Shown one piece after another: positions 52,300-60,441 of a stretch of DNA of 64,000 bases. Position numbers and translations under genes: made by a program. The first letter of the stretch is position 1, and each line of letters opens with the position of its first letter. Location: contig NZ_ADGX01000029.1 in the NCBI RefSeq assembly GCF_000177675.1, positions 1-64,000 of the forward strand, given 5' to 3'. The notes beneath the pieces were generated by a model, which saw nothing but the letters and a program-made list of their open reading frames with translations, had not been told where the DNA came from and did not search any database. Origin of the DNA: Parafrankia sp. EUN1f. GTDB taxonomy: Bacteria; Actinomycetota; Actinomycetes; Frankiales; Frankiaceae.

Positions 52300-52764
52300 T
52301 CAGTCCGCCGGAAGCAGCACCGGCAGCAGGGCTCGGTCGACGATCTCCACATACAGCCCGCCGCGCGCACGCAGATAGGTGCACATCGGCGGCCGGTCGT
52401 CTCTGAGCGCGATCGACGCAGTGAACATCCACCCGAGCGCTTCCAGGGCCTCGGTCGCGGCCGCCAGGTCGTCGACCCAGTAGCCAAGGTGATGAGCGTG
52501 GCCCGGGGCCACGGCCGTCCACAGCGTTCCCTCGATGGACTGGACAAGTTCGATGTGGTGTGTGCCTTCTCGAGACAGGACGTAGGCGGTGGAGACCGCG
52601 CGCGTCCCCTCGCAGGTGCGCAGCCGCACGTTGGCACCGCCCTCATACCAGGTCACGCCGAGCGCAGAGCCGAGTTCTTCTCTGCCGGCGTCAAGGTCAT
52701 CGACGACGATGCCGGTGTGAAAAAGATCCTCGGACCGCAAAATGCCGGCCACGGTATTTGTCAC
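52300..52764 (-). CDS. VOC (glyoxalase-like) family protein 4
   Basis: 154 residues; the ATG at 52764 is 22 bases after the ligase stop. EDLFHTGIVVDDLDAGREEL, THHIELVQSIEGTLWTA, HAHHLGYWVDDLAAATEALE and GGLYVEIVDRALLPVL form the two VOC units with His and Glu ligands. Similar to methylmalonyl-CoA-epimerase-like VOC proteins. Within the Rieske/acyl-CoA dehydrogenase operon. Confidence 0.87.
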   Translation of the reverse strand: MTNTVAGILRSEDLFHTGIVVDDLDAGREELGSALGVTWYEGGANVRLRTCEGTRAVSTAYVLSREGTHHIELVQSIEGTLWTAVAPGHAHHLGYWVDDLAAATEALEALGWMFTASIALRDDRPPMCTYLRARGGLYVEIVDRALLPVLLPAD

Positions 52765-52786
52765 AGGTTCAGTCGATCCTTTGCCA

Positions 52787-54442
52787 TCAAGGAGAGTCGA
52801 GCATCCTGCACCTTGGTTCCGCTGTGGTTGAGCGGGATCTCACCGTCGGCAAAAAAATAACCTTCTTGGGCACCTTGTAGCTTGCCAACCGTTCCCGCAG
52901 GAACGAGGTTATCTCCTGTTCTGTGGCCTCCGATCCGTCTTTCAACTCGACACAGAGAACCACGATCTGGTCCAGGCGGTCGTCCTGGATACCTATCACT
53001 CGTGCGAGTCTGACGGGTTCGAAGGCGTGGAGTTGGAGCTCGATTTCCGCTGGGGACACGTTCGCACCACCCGTTTTGATCACCTCAGTGCGGCGACCAG
53101 AGAAATAGACGTTGCCATCCTCGTCGTAGAAGCCCAGATCTCCGGTGTGGAAGAAGCCTTCGAGATCGAAACACTGCGAGCGCGTTCGCTTCACATACCG
53201 TTCCATGAGTGTCGGCCCACGAACGATGATCTCGCCCTGTTCCCTGACCCCGAGAACCTGGCCTGTCCCGGGGTCGATCACTCGCAGCTGGCTTCCCGGA
53301 AGCACACGCCCGTAGGAACCACCCCGTAGCTTTTCCCGCGGTGTGTCGCTCGGGAATCCGGTGAAGAACGACGAGGTCTCCGACATGCCGTAGCCGACGG
53401 GCATGTTCCAGGTCACGTCGCCACTGACCGTCGGGTGGCGGGTGAACACGGACTTACCGAAAACCTTGGTACATGACGAGAGATCGGTGTCCGGCCAGCG
53501 GGGATCCTCCTCGAGCGCCCGCGCCTGGTGAGCGAAGGCGTGCGGCTCGGTCACCCGTTCTCGTTCCAGGAGCCGCAGGGCCTGGCCCGATTCGAACCGC
53601 TCCTGCATGACCCACGTTCCGCCCGCCGCTATCGTCGCTCCCATCGCGGCGTTGAGACCTGCCGTCCAGAACAGCGGGAGAGGGCTCCAGACCCGCGTAG
53701 CCGAGTCCCGCCCGAAGAGCCTGGCCTGCATCCACCACTGCAGCGCGACCGCCTGATGCGCGTGGAGAACCCCTTTGGGGCGGTCGGTCGTCCCGGAGCT
53801 GTAGATGATGGTCGCAGGGTCGGACGGGTCGACTTGATCCTCGACCGCATTGAGCAACACGTCGCTCACCGCGTTACCGCGGTCGAGGAAGGTGTCCCAG
53901 CTCTGGAGGCCTCCGGACTCCGCTGGGGGCCCGAATACCGCGACGTGGCGGAGGAAGGGGTAGGAGGGGTCCCAGACCTGCCCCGCGCCTGACGCGGCCG
54001 GGCAGAGCTCGACGAGGTCGGCGGCGAACCGGCGGCGCCCCATCGATGTCTGCGCGAGCAGCACAGCCACGTCGGAATGGGCCATCAGGTAGGACAACTC
54101 GGGCCCAGGCGAGAAGGTCGAGAGGGGCACGGCGACCGCCCCGGCGAGCGCCACCCCGAACAGCGAGGCCACGGCTTCGGGGCGGTTTCCCATAAGGATC
54201 CCGACGTGCGTGCCCTTGCTGGTGCCGGACGCGATGAGCGCCTTCGCGACCCGCCGGGCCTGGTCGGCGAGATCGCGATAGGTCCAACGCACCGTTCCGT
54301 CGAACAACGGGTCGTCGAAGACCAGCGCCTCGTGACCGGGAAATGCCGCTGCCTGATCGGTGAGGACTCGGCCAAGAGTGAGCGCGCCGACGTCGGGTGC
54401 CTCCCGTAACGGCGGGCCGCTGAGCGTTCCGGACTCTGACAC
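52787..54442 (-). CDS. Acyl-CoA ligase (AMP-binding family) 2
   Basis: 551 residues from the GTG at 54442. ATIIYSSGTTDRPKGVLHAH is the P-loop (SSGTT). PLFWTAGLNAAMGATIAAGG, VGYGMSETSSFFTG, GFFHTGDLGFYDEDGNVYFS and GRRTEVIKTGGANVSPAEIE follow. The C-terminal lysine motif is degenerate: the last strand ends in KVIFLPTVRSRSTTAEPRCR, without the usual TxTGK, suggesting a frame change or altered end. First gene of the minus-strand operon; operators 6 and 7 are upstream. Activates a carboxylic acid. Confidence 0.9.
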   Translation of the reverse strand: MSESGTLSGPPLREAPDVGALTLGRVLTDQAAAFPGHEALVFDDPLFDGTVRWTYRDLADQARRVAKALIASGTSKGTHVGILMGNRPEAVASLFGVALAGAVAVPLSTFSPGPELSYLMAHSDVAVLLAQTSMGRRRFAADLVELCPAASGAGQVWDPSYPFLRHVAVFGPPAESGGLQSWDTFLDRGNAVSDVLLNAVEDQVDPSDPATIIYSSGTTDRPKGVLHAHQAVALQWWMQARLFGRDSATRVWSPLPLFWTAGLNAAMGATIAAGGTWVMQERFESGQALRLLERERVTEPHAFAHQARALEEDPRWPDTDLSSCTKVFGKSVFTRHPTVSGDVTWNMPVGYGMSETSSFFTGFPSDTPREKLRGGSYGRVLPGSQLRVIDPGTGQVLGVREQGEIIVRGPTLMERYVKRTRSQCFDLEGFFHTGDLGFYDEDGNVYFSGRRTEVIKTGGANVSPAEIELQLHAFEPVRLARVIGIQDDRLDQIVVLCVELKDGSEATEQEITSFLRERLASYKVPKKVIFLPTVRSRSTTAEPRCRMLDSP

Positions 54443-54463
54443 GCCAGCCACTCTAACCAGAGA

Positions 54464-54478
54464 TGACACCCGGTGCCA
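54464..54478. promoter_or_regulatory. TGGCAC-N3-GTGCCA-type operator, site 6
   Basis: tgacacccggtgcca, one mismatch. It is 21 bases upstream of the ligase start on the minus strand. Confidence 0.65.
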
Positions 54479-54479
54479 T

Positions 54480-54497
54480 AGTGCTGGCTGCAGCACT
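54480..54497. promoter_or_regulatory. Additional inverted repeat between operators 6 and 7
   Basis: agtgctg and cagcact are 7-bp perfect arms around a gctg loop, placed between the two operator copies. Possibly part of a larger regulator footprint or a small RNA stem. Confidence 0.4.
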
Positions 54498-54518
54498 GGT
54501 TTTGGTGAGCCAATTCCC

Positions 54519-54533
54519 TGGCACCCGGTGCCA
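54519..54533. promoter_or_regulatory. TGGCAC-N3-GTGCCA operator, site 7
   Basis: tggcacccggtgcca, a perfect palindrome. Centre-to-centre 55 bases from site 6, in the divergent gap between ligase 2 and the SDR at 54623. Confidence 0.75.
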
Positions 54534-54622
54534 GGATGCGTCTAGTCTCCGCGGCAGACCGAAGGCGCGGCAGCCCGGCCCTGACCGGGCCTGGGTACCG
54601 CAGGACGCGAGGAGGAGAACAA

Positions 54623-55555
54623 GTGAGCACGCTGAGCTTTGACGGCGACGTCATCGTGGTGACCGGAGCCGGTGGCGGTATGGGCCGTTGCCATGCGCTG
54701 GAACTCGCACGACGAGGGGCACGAGTGGTGGTCAACGACCTCGGCGGTCACCCGTTCGGCGGCGGCAGCGACCCCGGTCTCGCACAATCCGTTGTCGCCG
54801 AGATCAAGGCAGCGGGCGGCGAGGCTGTCGCGAACACCGCGTCGGTCGCGACAGTTGACGGTGCTGCCAGCCTCACCGAGCAGGCCATGGACGAATGGGG
54901 TCGGCTGGACGGGGTGGTGGCCAACCACGCAATCCTGCGCGACAAGCCGTTCGACGAGATGACACTTGCGGACTTCGACGACGTGATCGATGTGAACCTA
55001 CGCGGCGTCATGCGGGTCGTTCACCCGGCATACAAGGTGATGAGGACAGGCGGCGGCGGCCGAATCGTCGCGATCACCTCGAGTGCGGGTCTGCTGGGGT
55101 CCCATGCCCAGGCCAACTACGCGGCCGCGAAGTCCGGACTCCTCGGGTTGACCCGCACCATCGCCCTCGAAGGCGCGACCCACAACATCAAGGCGAACAT
55201 TGTCGCGCCCGGCGCGCTCGGCACACGGATGCACCTCGCGATGGTGGAGGCCGCCACCTTCCACGCCGACTCGAGCGCTGATCTCGTGCGCAACGAGCAG
55301 GCGGCAGCGGCCCTCAGGCCCGAACGGGTGAGCCCCATCATCCCCGTCCTCACCCACTCGACCTGCCCGGTCACCGGCGAGGTCCTGTACTCGTGGGGTG
55401 GCATGTACGGCCGGTTCGGCATCACCCGCAACGCCGGCTGGACGGCCGACACCGACCTCGCGACCGCGGAGGAGATAGTCAGCCACTGGAAGGAGATCGT
55501 CGACGAGGCTTCCGCACGTGACGCGGGACTCGATGCCTTCGCTGGTCAGCACTGA
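54623..55555 (+). CDS. Short-chain dehydrogenase/reductase (MFE-2-like)
   Basis: 310 residues from the GTG at 54623, preceded by aggagg. VIVVTGAGGGMGRCHALELA, VVNDLGGHPFGGG, NHAI (for NNAG), ITSSAGLLGSHAQANYAAAK (Ser-Tyr-Lys) and ANIVAPGALGTRMH are the features of the hydroxyacyl-CoA dehydrogenase-like SDRs related to peroxisomal multifunctional enzyme 2. It likely acts on a 3-hydroxyacyl-CoA. Divergent from ligase 2 across operators 6 and 7, so controlled by the same regulator. Confidence 0.92.
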   Translation: MSTLSFDGDVIVVTGAGGGMGRCHALELARRGARVVVNDLGGHPFGGGSDPGLAQSVVAEIKAAGGEAVANTASVATVDGAASLTEQAMDEWGRLDGVVANHAILRDKPFDEMTLADFDDVIDVNLRGVMRVVHPAYKVMRTGGGGRIVAITSSAGLLGSHAQANYAAAKSGLLGLTRTIALEGATHNIKANIVAPGALGTRMHLAMVEAATFHADSSADLVRNEQAAAALRPERVSPIIPVLTHSTCPVTGEVLYSWGGMYGRFGITRNAGWTADTDLATAEEIVSHWKEIVDEASARDAGLDAFAGQH

Positions 55556-55877
55556 GCAGCGGTCATACGCCTGCAGCCCATGACCGGGTAGGTGTCGTGC
55601 GGCGGCCGCCTGACGAGCCCGGGTTCCAGGGCCAGGGCAGCCGATGCCACGACCCTGGTGGGGGGACACTGTTTTGCTGGCTCCCGCCGACGCGGCGCAC
55701 GGCAGGCGAAATACCTGCGGCAATCGCTCGGGCGGCACGACGTGCCCTCTTCGTCGGCGACCAAGGGCTACGACCGCCTGGCGTCTTCCGGCGCACAGGC
55801 ATCAGTGCGCGCGTCGGGGTTCACCCGGTTAGTCAAGGCGTGATACTCCAGGGATCCCTCGGCGGGTGGGAATGGCC
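55556..55877. other. Intergenic segment after the SDR
   Basis: No protein-like frame. The sequence leads into a transposase remnant at 55878. I saw no operator copy and no clear terminator. Confidence 0.4.
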
Positions 55878-56105
55878 GTGGTGTGGCGGCCCGGGTGCGG
55901 GTCCGGGAGATTGATCCGGATGAGGGCCAAGGCGGTGAGGGATCGTCCGGCGGCCATCGAGGCAGCGGTCACCGGGCGGCGGACGCAGATGATCGTACTG
56001 TCCGCGCAGGCCATCCCCGGCAAAAATCGCCGAGGTCCACGGCTGGTATCAGCCGTTCACTTGCGATCACGCATCGGCAGCTCTACGCCCGCATTGGTCT
56101 AGGTG
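55878..56105 (+). pseudogene. IS630-type transposase remnant (frameshifted)
   Basis: Three different frames read in order: RVRVREIDPDEGQ, then RPAAIEAAVTGRRTQMIVLS plus AQAIPG, then KIAEVHGWYQPFT. Together these resemble the N-terminal helix-turn-helix region of IS630-family transposases (VREIDPxEGxxL, RRAQMVLLSAQG, KIAEV). At least two frameshifts and loss of the catalytic DDE domain make it a dead fragment. It may explain the 720-base gene-poor gap. Confidence 0.65.
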
Positions 56106-56276
56106 AGCCAACCGAGATACGGATGGCATCCTGCGGAGAGAGCGTAGGAATGCCGGCCTCCCGGTGTCCCCGCATTCTGCGGGAGGCATGGCGACCAGCT
56201 CCCCAATCCAGTTTTCCAAACGATATGAGGCCCTCGGCAGCCGGTGATCGGACGCCGACACCGACAGGAGCACTGA

Positions 56277-57086
56277 ATGTATGACCTGCCCGACGAGGTC
56301 CACGTCGAAGCAGACGGGCCCCTGCGGATCATTACGCTTAACCGGCCGGACAAGCTCAACGCAGTCAACCACGAGCTGCACCTCGGGCTGGCCCGGGTAT
56401 GGACACTACTGAACGAGGACCTCGACGCCCGCGCCGTGGTGCTGACGGGCGCCGGGCGGGCATTCTCGGCGGGCGGCGACTTCGCCTACCTGGAACGGCT
56501 GCGCCGGGATCCGCGCCTGCGACGGGTGACCCTCATGCACGGCCGTGACCTGGTTCTGGGGATGGCACGCTGTCGGCTGCCGGTGGTGGCTGCTGTGAAC
56601 GGTCCGGCAGCCGGGCTCGGATGCAGCCTGGTGGCACTGTCAGACATCGTCTACATGGCCGAGCAGGCCTACCTCAGGGATCCGCACGTACAGGTCGGCC
56701 TCGTGGCGGCCGATGGGGGCCCGCTGACGTGGCCGCTGCACACCAGCCTGCACTGGGCGAAGGAGTACGCGCTTACCGGCGCGAAGATCCCGGCTGAGAG
56801 AGCGCTGGCAATGGGCCTGGCCAACCACGTCGTAGCCGATCCCTTCGCCGATGCGCTGCACTGCGCGAAGACGATCGCCTCCCTCCCCCAGCAAGCCGTG
56901 GAGTCGACAAAGCGAATGTTGAACATCCACCTGGAGCGGGCCGTCCTCGCAACGCTGGACTACGCCACGAACGCGGAGGAGCAATCCTTCAACACTGACG
57001 ACTTCGTCTCCATCCTCGCCCGCCTCAACGCCGGCAGGGCCGCCACGTCGAAGGCCGGCGCGACGCCGCCCGGCGTCGACAGTTAG
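56277..57086 (+). CDS. Enoyl-CoA hydratase/isomerase family protein 2
   Basis: 269 residues; ATG 56277. Crotonase fold with LRIITLNRPDKLNAVNHELH, LTGAGRAFSAGGDFAYLERL (first oxyanion motif) and AAVNGPAAGLGCSLVALSDI (second oxyanion motif GxGxx). The catalytic acid positions are not clearly the hydratase Glu pair, so isomerase or hydrolase activity is possible. Convergent with the TetR gene (four-base overlap). Confidence 0.9.
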   Translation: MYDLPDEVHVEADGPLRIITLNRPDKLNAVNHELHLGLARVWTLLNEDLDARAVVLTGAGRAFSAGGDFAYLERLRRDPRLRRVTLMHGRDLVLGMARCRLPVVAAVNGPAAGLGCSLVALSDIVYMAEQAYLRDPHVQVGLVAADGGPLTWPLHTSLHWAKEYALTGAKIPAERALAMGLANHVVADPFADALHCAKTIASLPQQAVESTKRMLNIHLERAVLATLDYATNAEEQSFNTDDFVSILARLNAGRAATSKAGATPPGVDS

Positions 57087-57763
57087 GGCGAGCGAGGTGA
57101 TGTAGCGGGACCCCTCGGCGTCGTACTCGGGCCCCGGTCCCCGCCGGTCATCAGGGTTCCGAGCAGCAGCAGCTCGACCGCGTGCACGGTGGTGGCGAAC
57201 TTGTCGGGGGTCGCGAGGGAGGCGTGGTCGTAGAGCCCGCGCATGAGGGCGAACACAGCCTCGGCGGCTGCCGGCGGTGTCACGTCGGGGTTCAGTTCGC
57301 CGTCGCGGTGGGCCTGCCAGACCAGCTCCTCCACGAGACCGCGCAACGACGCGAAGATCGTCTCTCCCATGCTCGCCAGTTCGGCGTCCGCGACGCCGGG
57401 CGCGCGCACCGCCCGGTCGAACGCGAGAGCGTAGGGGTACTCCTTCACGATCTCGCCGCCCCGGTGCATCACCGCGACCAGCCTGTGGACGAGTCCGCCA
57501 GGCTCCTCGGCCGATTCGAGCAGCCCCGGCATCGCAGCGGCACTGACGTCGACGTACGCCGCCTTGACGATCTCGACCTTGTTCGGGAAGTAGTGGTACA
57601 GGACGCTGCTGGTGATGTTGGCGGCCCGGGCGATCTCGCGAATCGTCGCCCGGGCGTATCCCATCTCGGCGACGCACCGCATGGTCGCGGCGACGATCCG
57701 GCGGCGGGTGTCCTCACCCCGGGCGCCGACCGGCCGTCCCAGCGTCGATGCGGTCTCCGGCAC
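57083..57763 (-). CDS. TetR-family transcriptional regulator
   Basis: 226 residues from the third of three consecutive GTG codons (57763), chosen because aggag is 7 bases upstream. RIVAATMRCVAEMGYARATI, REIARAANITSSVLYHYFPN plus KVEIVKAAY is the HTH. The C-terminal domain has ALAFDRAVRAPGVADAELAS, typical of TetR_C groups binding acyl or lipid ligands. A 20-bp imperfect palindrome at 57841-57860 lies between it and the divergent AveC-like gene. Confidence 0.9.
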   Translation of the reverse strand: MPETASTLGRPVGARGEDTRRRIVAATMRCVAEMGYARATIREIARAANITSSVLYHYFPNKVEIVKAAYVDVSAAAMPGLLESAEEPGGLVHRLVAVMHRGGEIVKEYPYALAFDRAVRAPGVADAELASMGETIFASLRGLVEELVWQAHRDGELNPDVTPPAAAEAVFALMRGLYDHASLATPDKFATTVHAVELLLLGTLMTGGDRGPSTTPRGPATSPRSP

Positions 57764-57840
57764 CACCACGCTCCTCTCATAACCAGCCCGACGACAACCA
57801 TCTTGACTCTCCGACGGGCAGTCGACACACTTCGAAAATG

Positions 57841-57860
57841 AATCGATCGGTCGATCTATT
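57841..57860. promoter_or_regulatory. Palindromic operator in the TetR/AveC-like divergent gap
   Basis: aatcgatcggtcgatctatt is symmetric at 16 of 20 positions (core atcgatcggtcgat). It is distinct from the TGGCAC motif. Placed 78 bases upstream of the TetR start and 36 bases before the AveC-like start, fitting repression of both. Confidence 0.65.
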
Positions 57861-57896
57861 AAGTGGACCGGTTGTGGGACTGATGGAGGCAGTGTC

Positions 57897-59069
57897 ATGA
57901 GCGATCAGTCGGTGGCGTCCGGTCCACCACTGGCCGAGGTCCAGCGAACGCCGGGACCAGAGTCGGTGAAAGGCCCGCGGCCCCGCAACGCCGTCCGAGT
58001 CTGGTCAGCGGTCGGGGGCGTCCTACTCCTGGTTCAGCTCTACGTGTGGATCCGCTGGGTCACCAGCCCCTACTTCGCGCGCGTCCCGCAGGGCCCGAGC
58101 GACCCCCCGCTGTACATGAAGATCCCGCTGGTGGTGGACGCCGCCGCGATGTGGATCGGCCTGCCGATCGCCATCTGGTTCTTCCTGGTCAGGCCATGGT
58201 TACGCGAGCGCCGGATCACCCTGGACGGGATGCTGCTGGCCAGTCTCGGGCTGATGGGCTTCCAGGACCCGCTGCTGAACTACACGAACACCTGGTGCGT
58301 CTACAACACCTGGCTGTTCAACCGCGGCTCCTGGTCCCACTTCATCCCGGGCTGGATCTCCCCCGAGGCGCCAGGCCGGCAGGTACCGGCCCCCATCCTG
58401 ACGAACGTGCCCGGGTACACCTGGGGCGTGCTGGTCCTCACGATTTCGCTCTGCGCAGCCATGCGCAAGATCAAAACCCGGTGGCCAGGCATCAGCAGCC
58501 CGCGGCTGATCGGCATCACCTTCGTGATCTGCTTCCTCTTCGACGTCGTCATGGAGGGCCTGATCCTGATGCCGATCGGGTTCTACAGCTACCCCGGCGC
58601 GATCCGATCCGTCTCGCTCTTCGCCGGCACCTATCACCAGTACCCGCTCTACGAAGGGCTGATGTGGGGTGGTGTTCAGACCGGCCTGTGCTGCCTGCGG
58701 TTCTTCACCGACGACCAGGGCCGCACCATACCCGAACGCGGACTTGAGGCCATCCGCGGCGGCGCGGTGCGGCGGCAGTCCGTCCGCTTCCTCGCCATCT
58801 TCGCCGCCAGTAGCGCCTGTTTCTTCACCTTCTACAACCTCCCCGCCCAGTGGATCGGCCTGCACACCGACCCCTGGCCCCAGGACGTGCAGAAACGCTC
58901 TTACCTCAACGGCGGCATCTGCGGGTACGGCACGGACACGCCCTGCCCAGACCCCGCACTACCGATACCGACGAAGCACTCCGGATACGTCGACCTGAAC
59001 GGCAAATTCGTGCCCCCCAACGGCGTCATGGCCCCGAAAACCGCCATACCGTTCGAACGCGGGAAGTAG
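57897..59069 (+). CDS. AveC-like (spirocyclase AveC family) membrane protein
   Basis: 390 residues with about six hydrophobic helices: 34-52 (VWSAVGGVLLLVQLYVWI), 76-98, 110-125, 172-188, 200-225 and 295-320. The pattern FQDPLLNYTNTWCVYNTWLF, WSHFIPGWISPE and YPLYEGLMWGGVQTGLCCLR, plus the end with HSGYVDLNGKFVPPNG, is that of the AveC family. AveC acts in avermectin spiroketal formation, but most homologues are uncharacterised. The start at 57897 overlaps the upstream non-coding end. Catalytic role here unknown. Confidence 0.85.
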   Translation: MSDQSVASGPPLAEVQRTPGPESVKGPRPRNAVRVWSAVGGVLLLVQLYVWIRWVTSPYFARVPQGPSDPPLYMKIPLVVDAAAMWIGLPIAIWFFLVRPWLRERRITLDGMLLASLGLMGFQDPLLNYTNTWCVYNTWLFNRGSWSHFIPGWISPEAPGRQVPAPILTNVPGYTWGVLVLTISLCAAMRKIKTRWPGISSPRLIGITFVICFLFDVVMEGLILMPIGFYSYPGAIRSVSLFAGTYHQYPLYEGLMWGGVQTGLCCLRFFTDDQGRTIPERGLEAIRGGAVRRQSVRFLAIFAASSACFFTFYNLPAQWIGLHTDPWPQDVQKRSYLNGGICGYGTDTPCPDPALPIPTKHSGYVDLNGKFVPPNGVMAPKTAIPFERGK

Positions 59070-59432
59070 CAAATGGTCGAAACCGGGCTCCACCGCCGGC
59101 ACCGGGCCGCGCAGATCATCCATAAACGGACCATTGACGCGACCGACCCGCGCATGGCCGCGCGCCGCATTCCACCGGCCGACCGGGACGGCGCGCGGGC
59201 GGCGGCCGACCCGGACAGCCGCGGCGACGTCCACCGAGCCCAGACGGAGGACCGCGCGGCGAGCCGGTCGCGGACCTGGCGGTAACGCTCGCGGCCGGCC
59301 AGCACCGGGCCGGTCTCCAGGTCCTCGTCGACACCCAGGTCGTGCGCACGCCACTGATCTGACGCTGACCATCACACACGGGCTGCGACACTCTCGCCCT
59401 CGACAGGACGACATAATCCTTGTCTCGACCAT
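59070..59432. other. Intergenic segment after the AveC-like gene
   Basis: About 360 bases with no convincing gene. A minus-strand frame (around 59340-59230) has a protein-like stretch DEDLETGPVLAGRERYRQVR that I cannot assign; it may be a relic. The downstream part leads into the MarR-type palindrome. Confidence 0.35.
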
Positions 59433-59457
59433 CTACGCACAGATAATCTGTGCATAG
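59433..59457. promoter_or_regulatory. 25-bp MarR-type palindrome
   Basis: The core gcacaga-taa-tctgtgc is a perfect inverted repeat, extended by cta/tag at both ends. It lies 22 bases upstream of the SRPBCC start and within the likely promoter, AT-richer than its surroundings. Suits an autoregulatory site for the MarR-family protein encoded by the second gene. Confidence 0.75.
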
Positions 59458-59478
59458 TCAATCGACGAGAGGACAGCC

Positions 59479-59925
59479 ATGTGGACCACCGAGTACAGCG
59501 CCGTTGCGGATGCCGCCCCCGAGGCGGTCTGGGCCGCGCTGCGTGACCTGCATTCGGGCGTGAAACTGAGCGATCGCAGTGACACCTTCGAGCTCCACGG
59601 CCCGTTCGTCGTGGGCACGGAGCTCTCGGTGACCCCTGCCGGCCAGGACACGTTCCGGTCGAAGATCGTCGAGCTTGACGAGCCGAAGGTCTATGCCGAC
59701 CAGACCCAGTTCGGCGAGCTGACCCTGCTGTTCCGGCACGTGCTCATCCCGCTGGAGCCGGGCCGGACGAAGGTCACGCACCACCTGGAGATCAGCGGCC
59801 CGGGATCCGACGACGTCGGGCCGGAGCTGGGTCCGCAGATCAGCGAGGACTTCCCGGAGGCCATGGCCGACCTCTTCGCCGCCGCGTCTTCCGGGAGCGT
59901 CCCCCAGGGCACACCCACACCGTGA
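59479..59925 (+). CDS. SRPBCC family protein
   Basis: 148 residues; the ATG at 59479 follows agagga. The START-like fold is indicated by WTTEYSAVADAAPEAVWAAL, DTFELHGPFVVGTELSVTPA and VTHHLEISGPGSDDVGPELG. Unlike copies 1 and 2 elsewhere in the window, it belongs to the larger 'polyketide cyclase' type with weak similarity. Overlaps the MarR gene by four bases. Probably binds or processes the small molecule sensed by MarR. Confidence 0.85.
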   Translation: MWTTEYSAVADAAPEAVWAALRDLHSGVKLSDRSDTFELHGPFVVGTELSVTPAGQDTFRSKIVELDEPKVYADQTQFGELTLLFRHVLIPLEPGRTKVTHHLEISGPGSDDVGPELGPQISEDFPEAMADLFAAASSGSVPQGTPTP

Positions 59926-60425
59926 CCCGGTTCGCTGGCGGCCCCGCCGACAGCCCGGGTTTTCTCCTCTGGCGGACCACTCTGCGCTGGCAGCGCTCCG
60001 TCGCCGACGCACTCGGGCCGCTGGGGCTCACCCACGTTCAGTTCGTGCTGCTGGCGTGCGCATGGTGGCTCAACAAGCAGGGCCAGCAGCCCAACCAGGT
60101 CACCATCGCCGCGCAGGCCGCCACGGACGTGAAGATGACCTCCGAGGTGCTCCGCCGCCTCGAAAGCCGCGGGCTGGTCGAACGGCGTCCCGACACCCGG
60201 GACACCCGGGCGAAGGTCATCGTGGTGACCGATGCGGGAGCCGCCCTGGCGCTGCGGGCGTTCAAGGTCGTCGAGGACGCCGACGCGGCCTTCTTCGGCG
60301 ACGCCTCCGTTCCTCTCATGGAGGAGCTGCGCAGGCTGGCCAACTTCGGTGTCGAAGCCACCTCGGATTCCGCGGGCGGAGCCGGCGACGTCCAGCCCGC
60401 CGGCACTGACCGCGAAGCCGGATAG
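59922..60425 (+). CDS. MarR-family transcriptional regulator
   Basis: 167 residues; GTG 59922. Winged helix: RWQRSVADALGPLGLTHVQF, VTIAAQAATDVKMTSEVLRR (recognition helix), LESRGLVERRPDTRDTRAKV (wing). A C-terminal tail rich in Ala/Gly. Coupled to the SRPBCC gene and likely repressing from the palindrome at 59433-59457. The ligand is unknown. Confidence 0.9.
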   Translation: MTRFAGGPADSPGFLLWRTTLRWQRSVADALGPLGLTHVQFVLLACAWWLNKQGQQPNQVTIAAQAATDVKMTSEVLRRLESRGLVERRPDTRDTRAKVIVVTDAGAALALRAFKVVEDADAAFFGDASVPLMEELRRLANFGVEATSDSAGGAGDVQPAGTDREAG

Positions 60426-60441
60426 TCCGACCTGACGGAAG

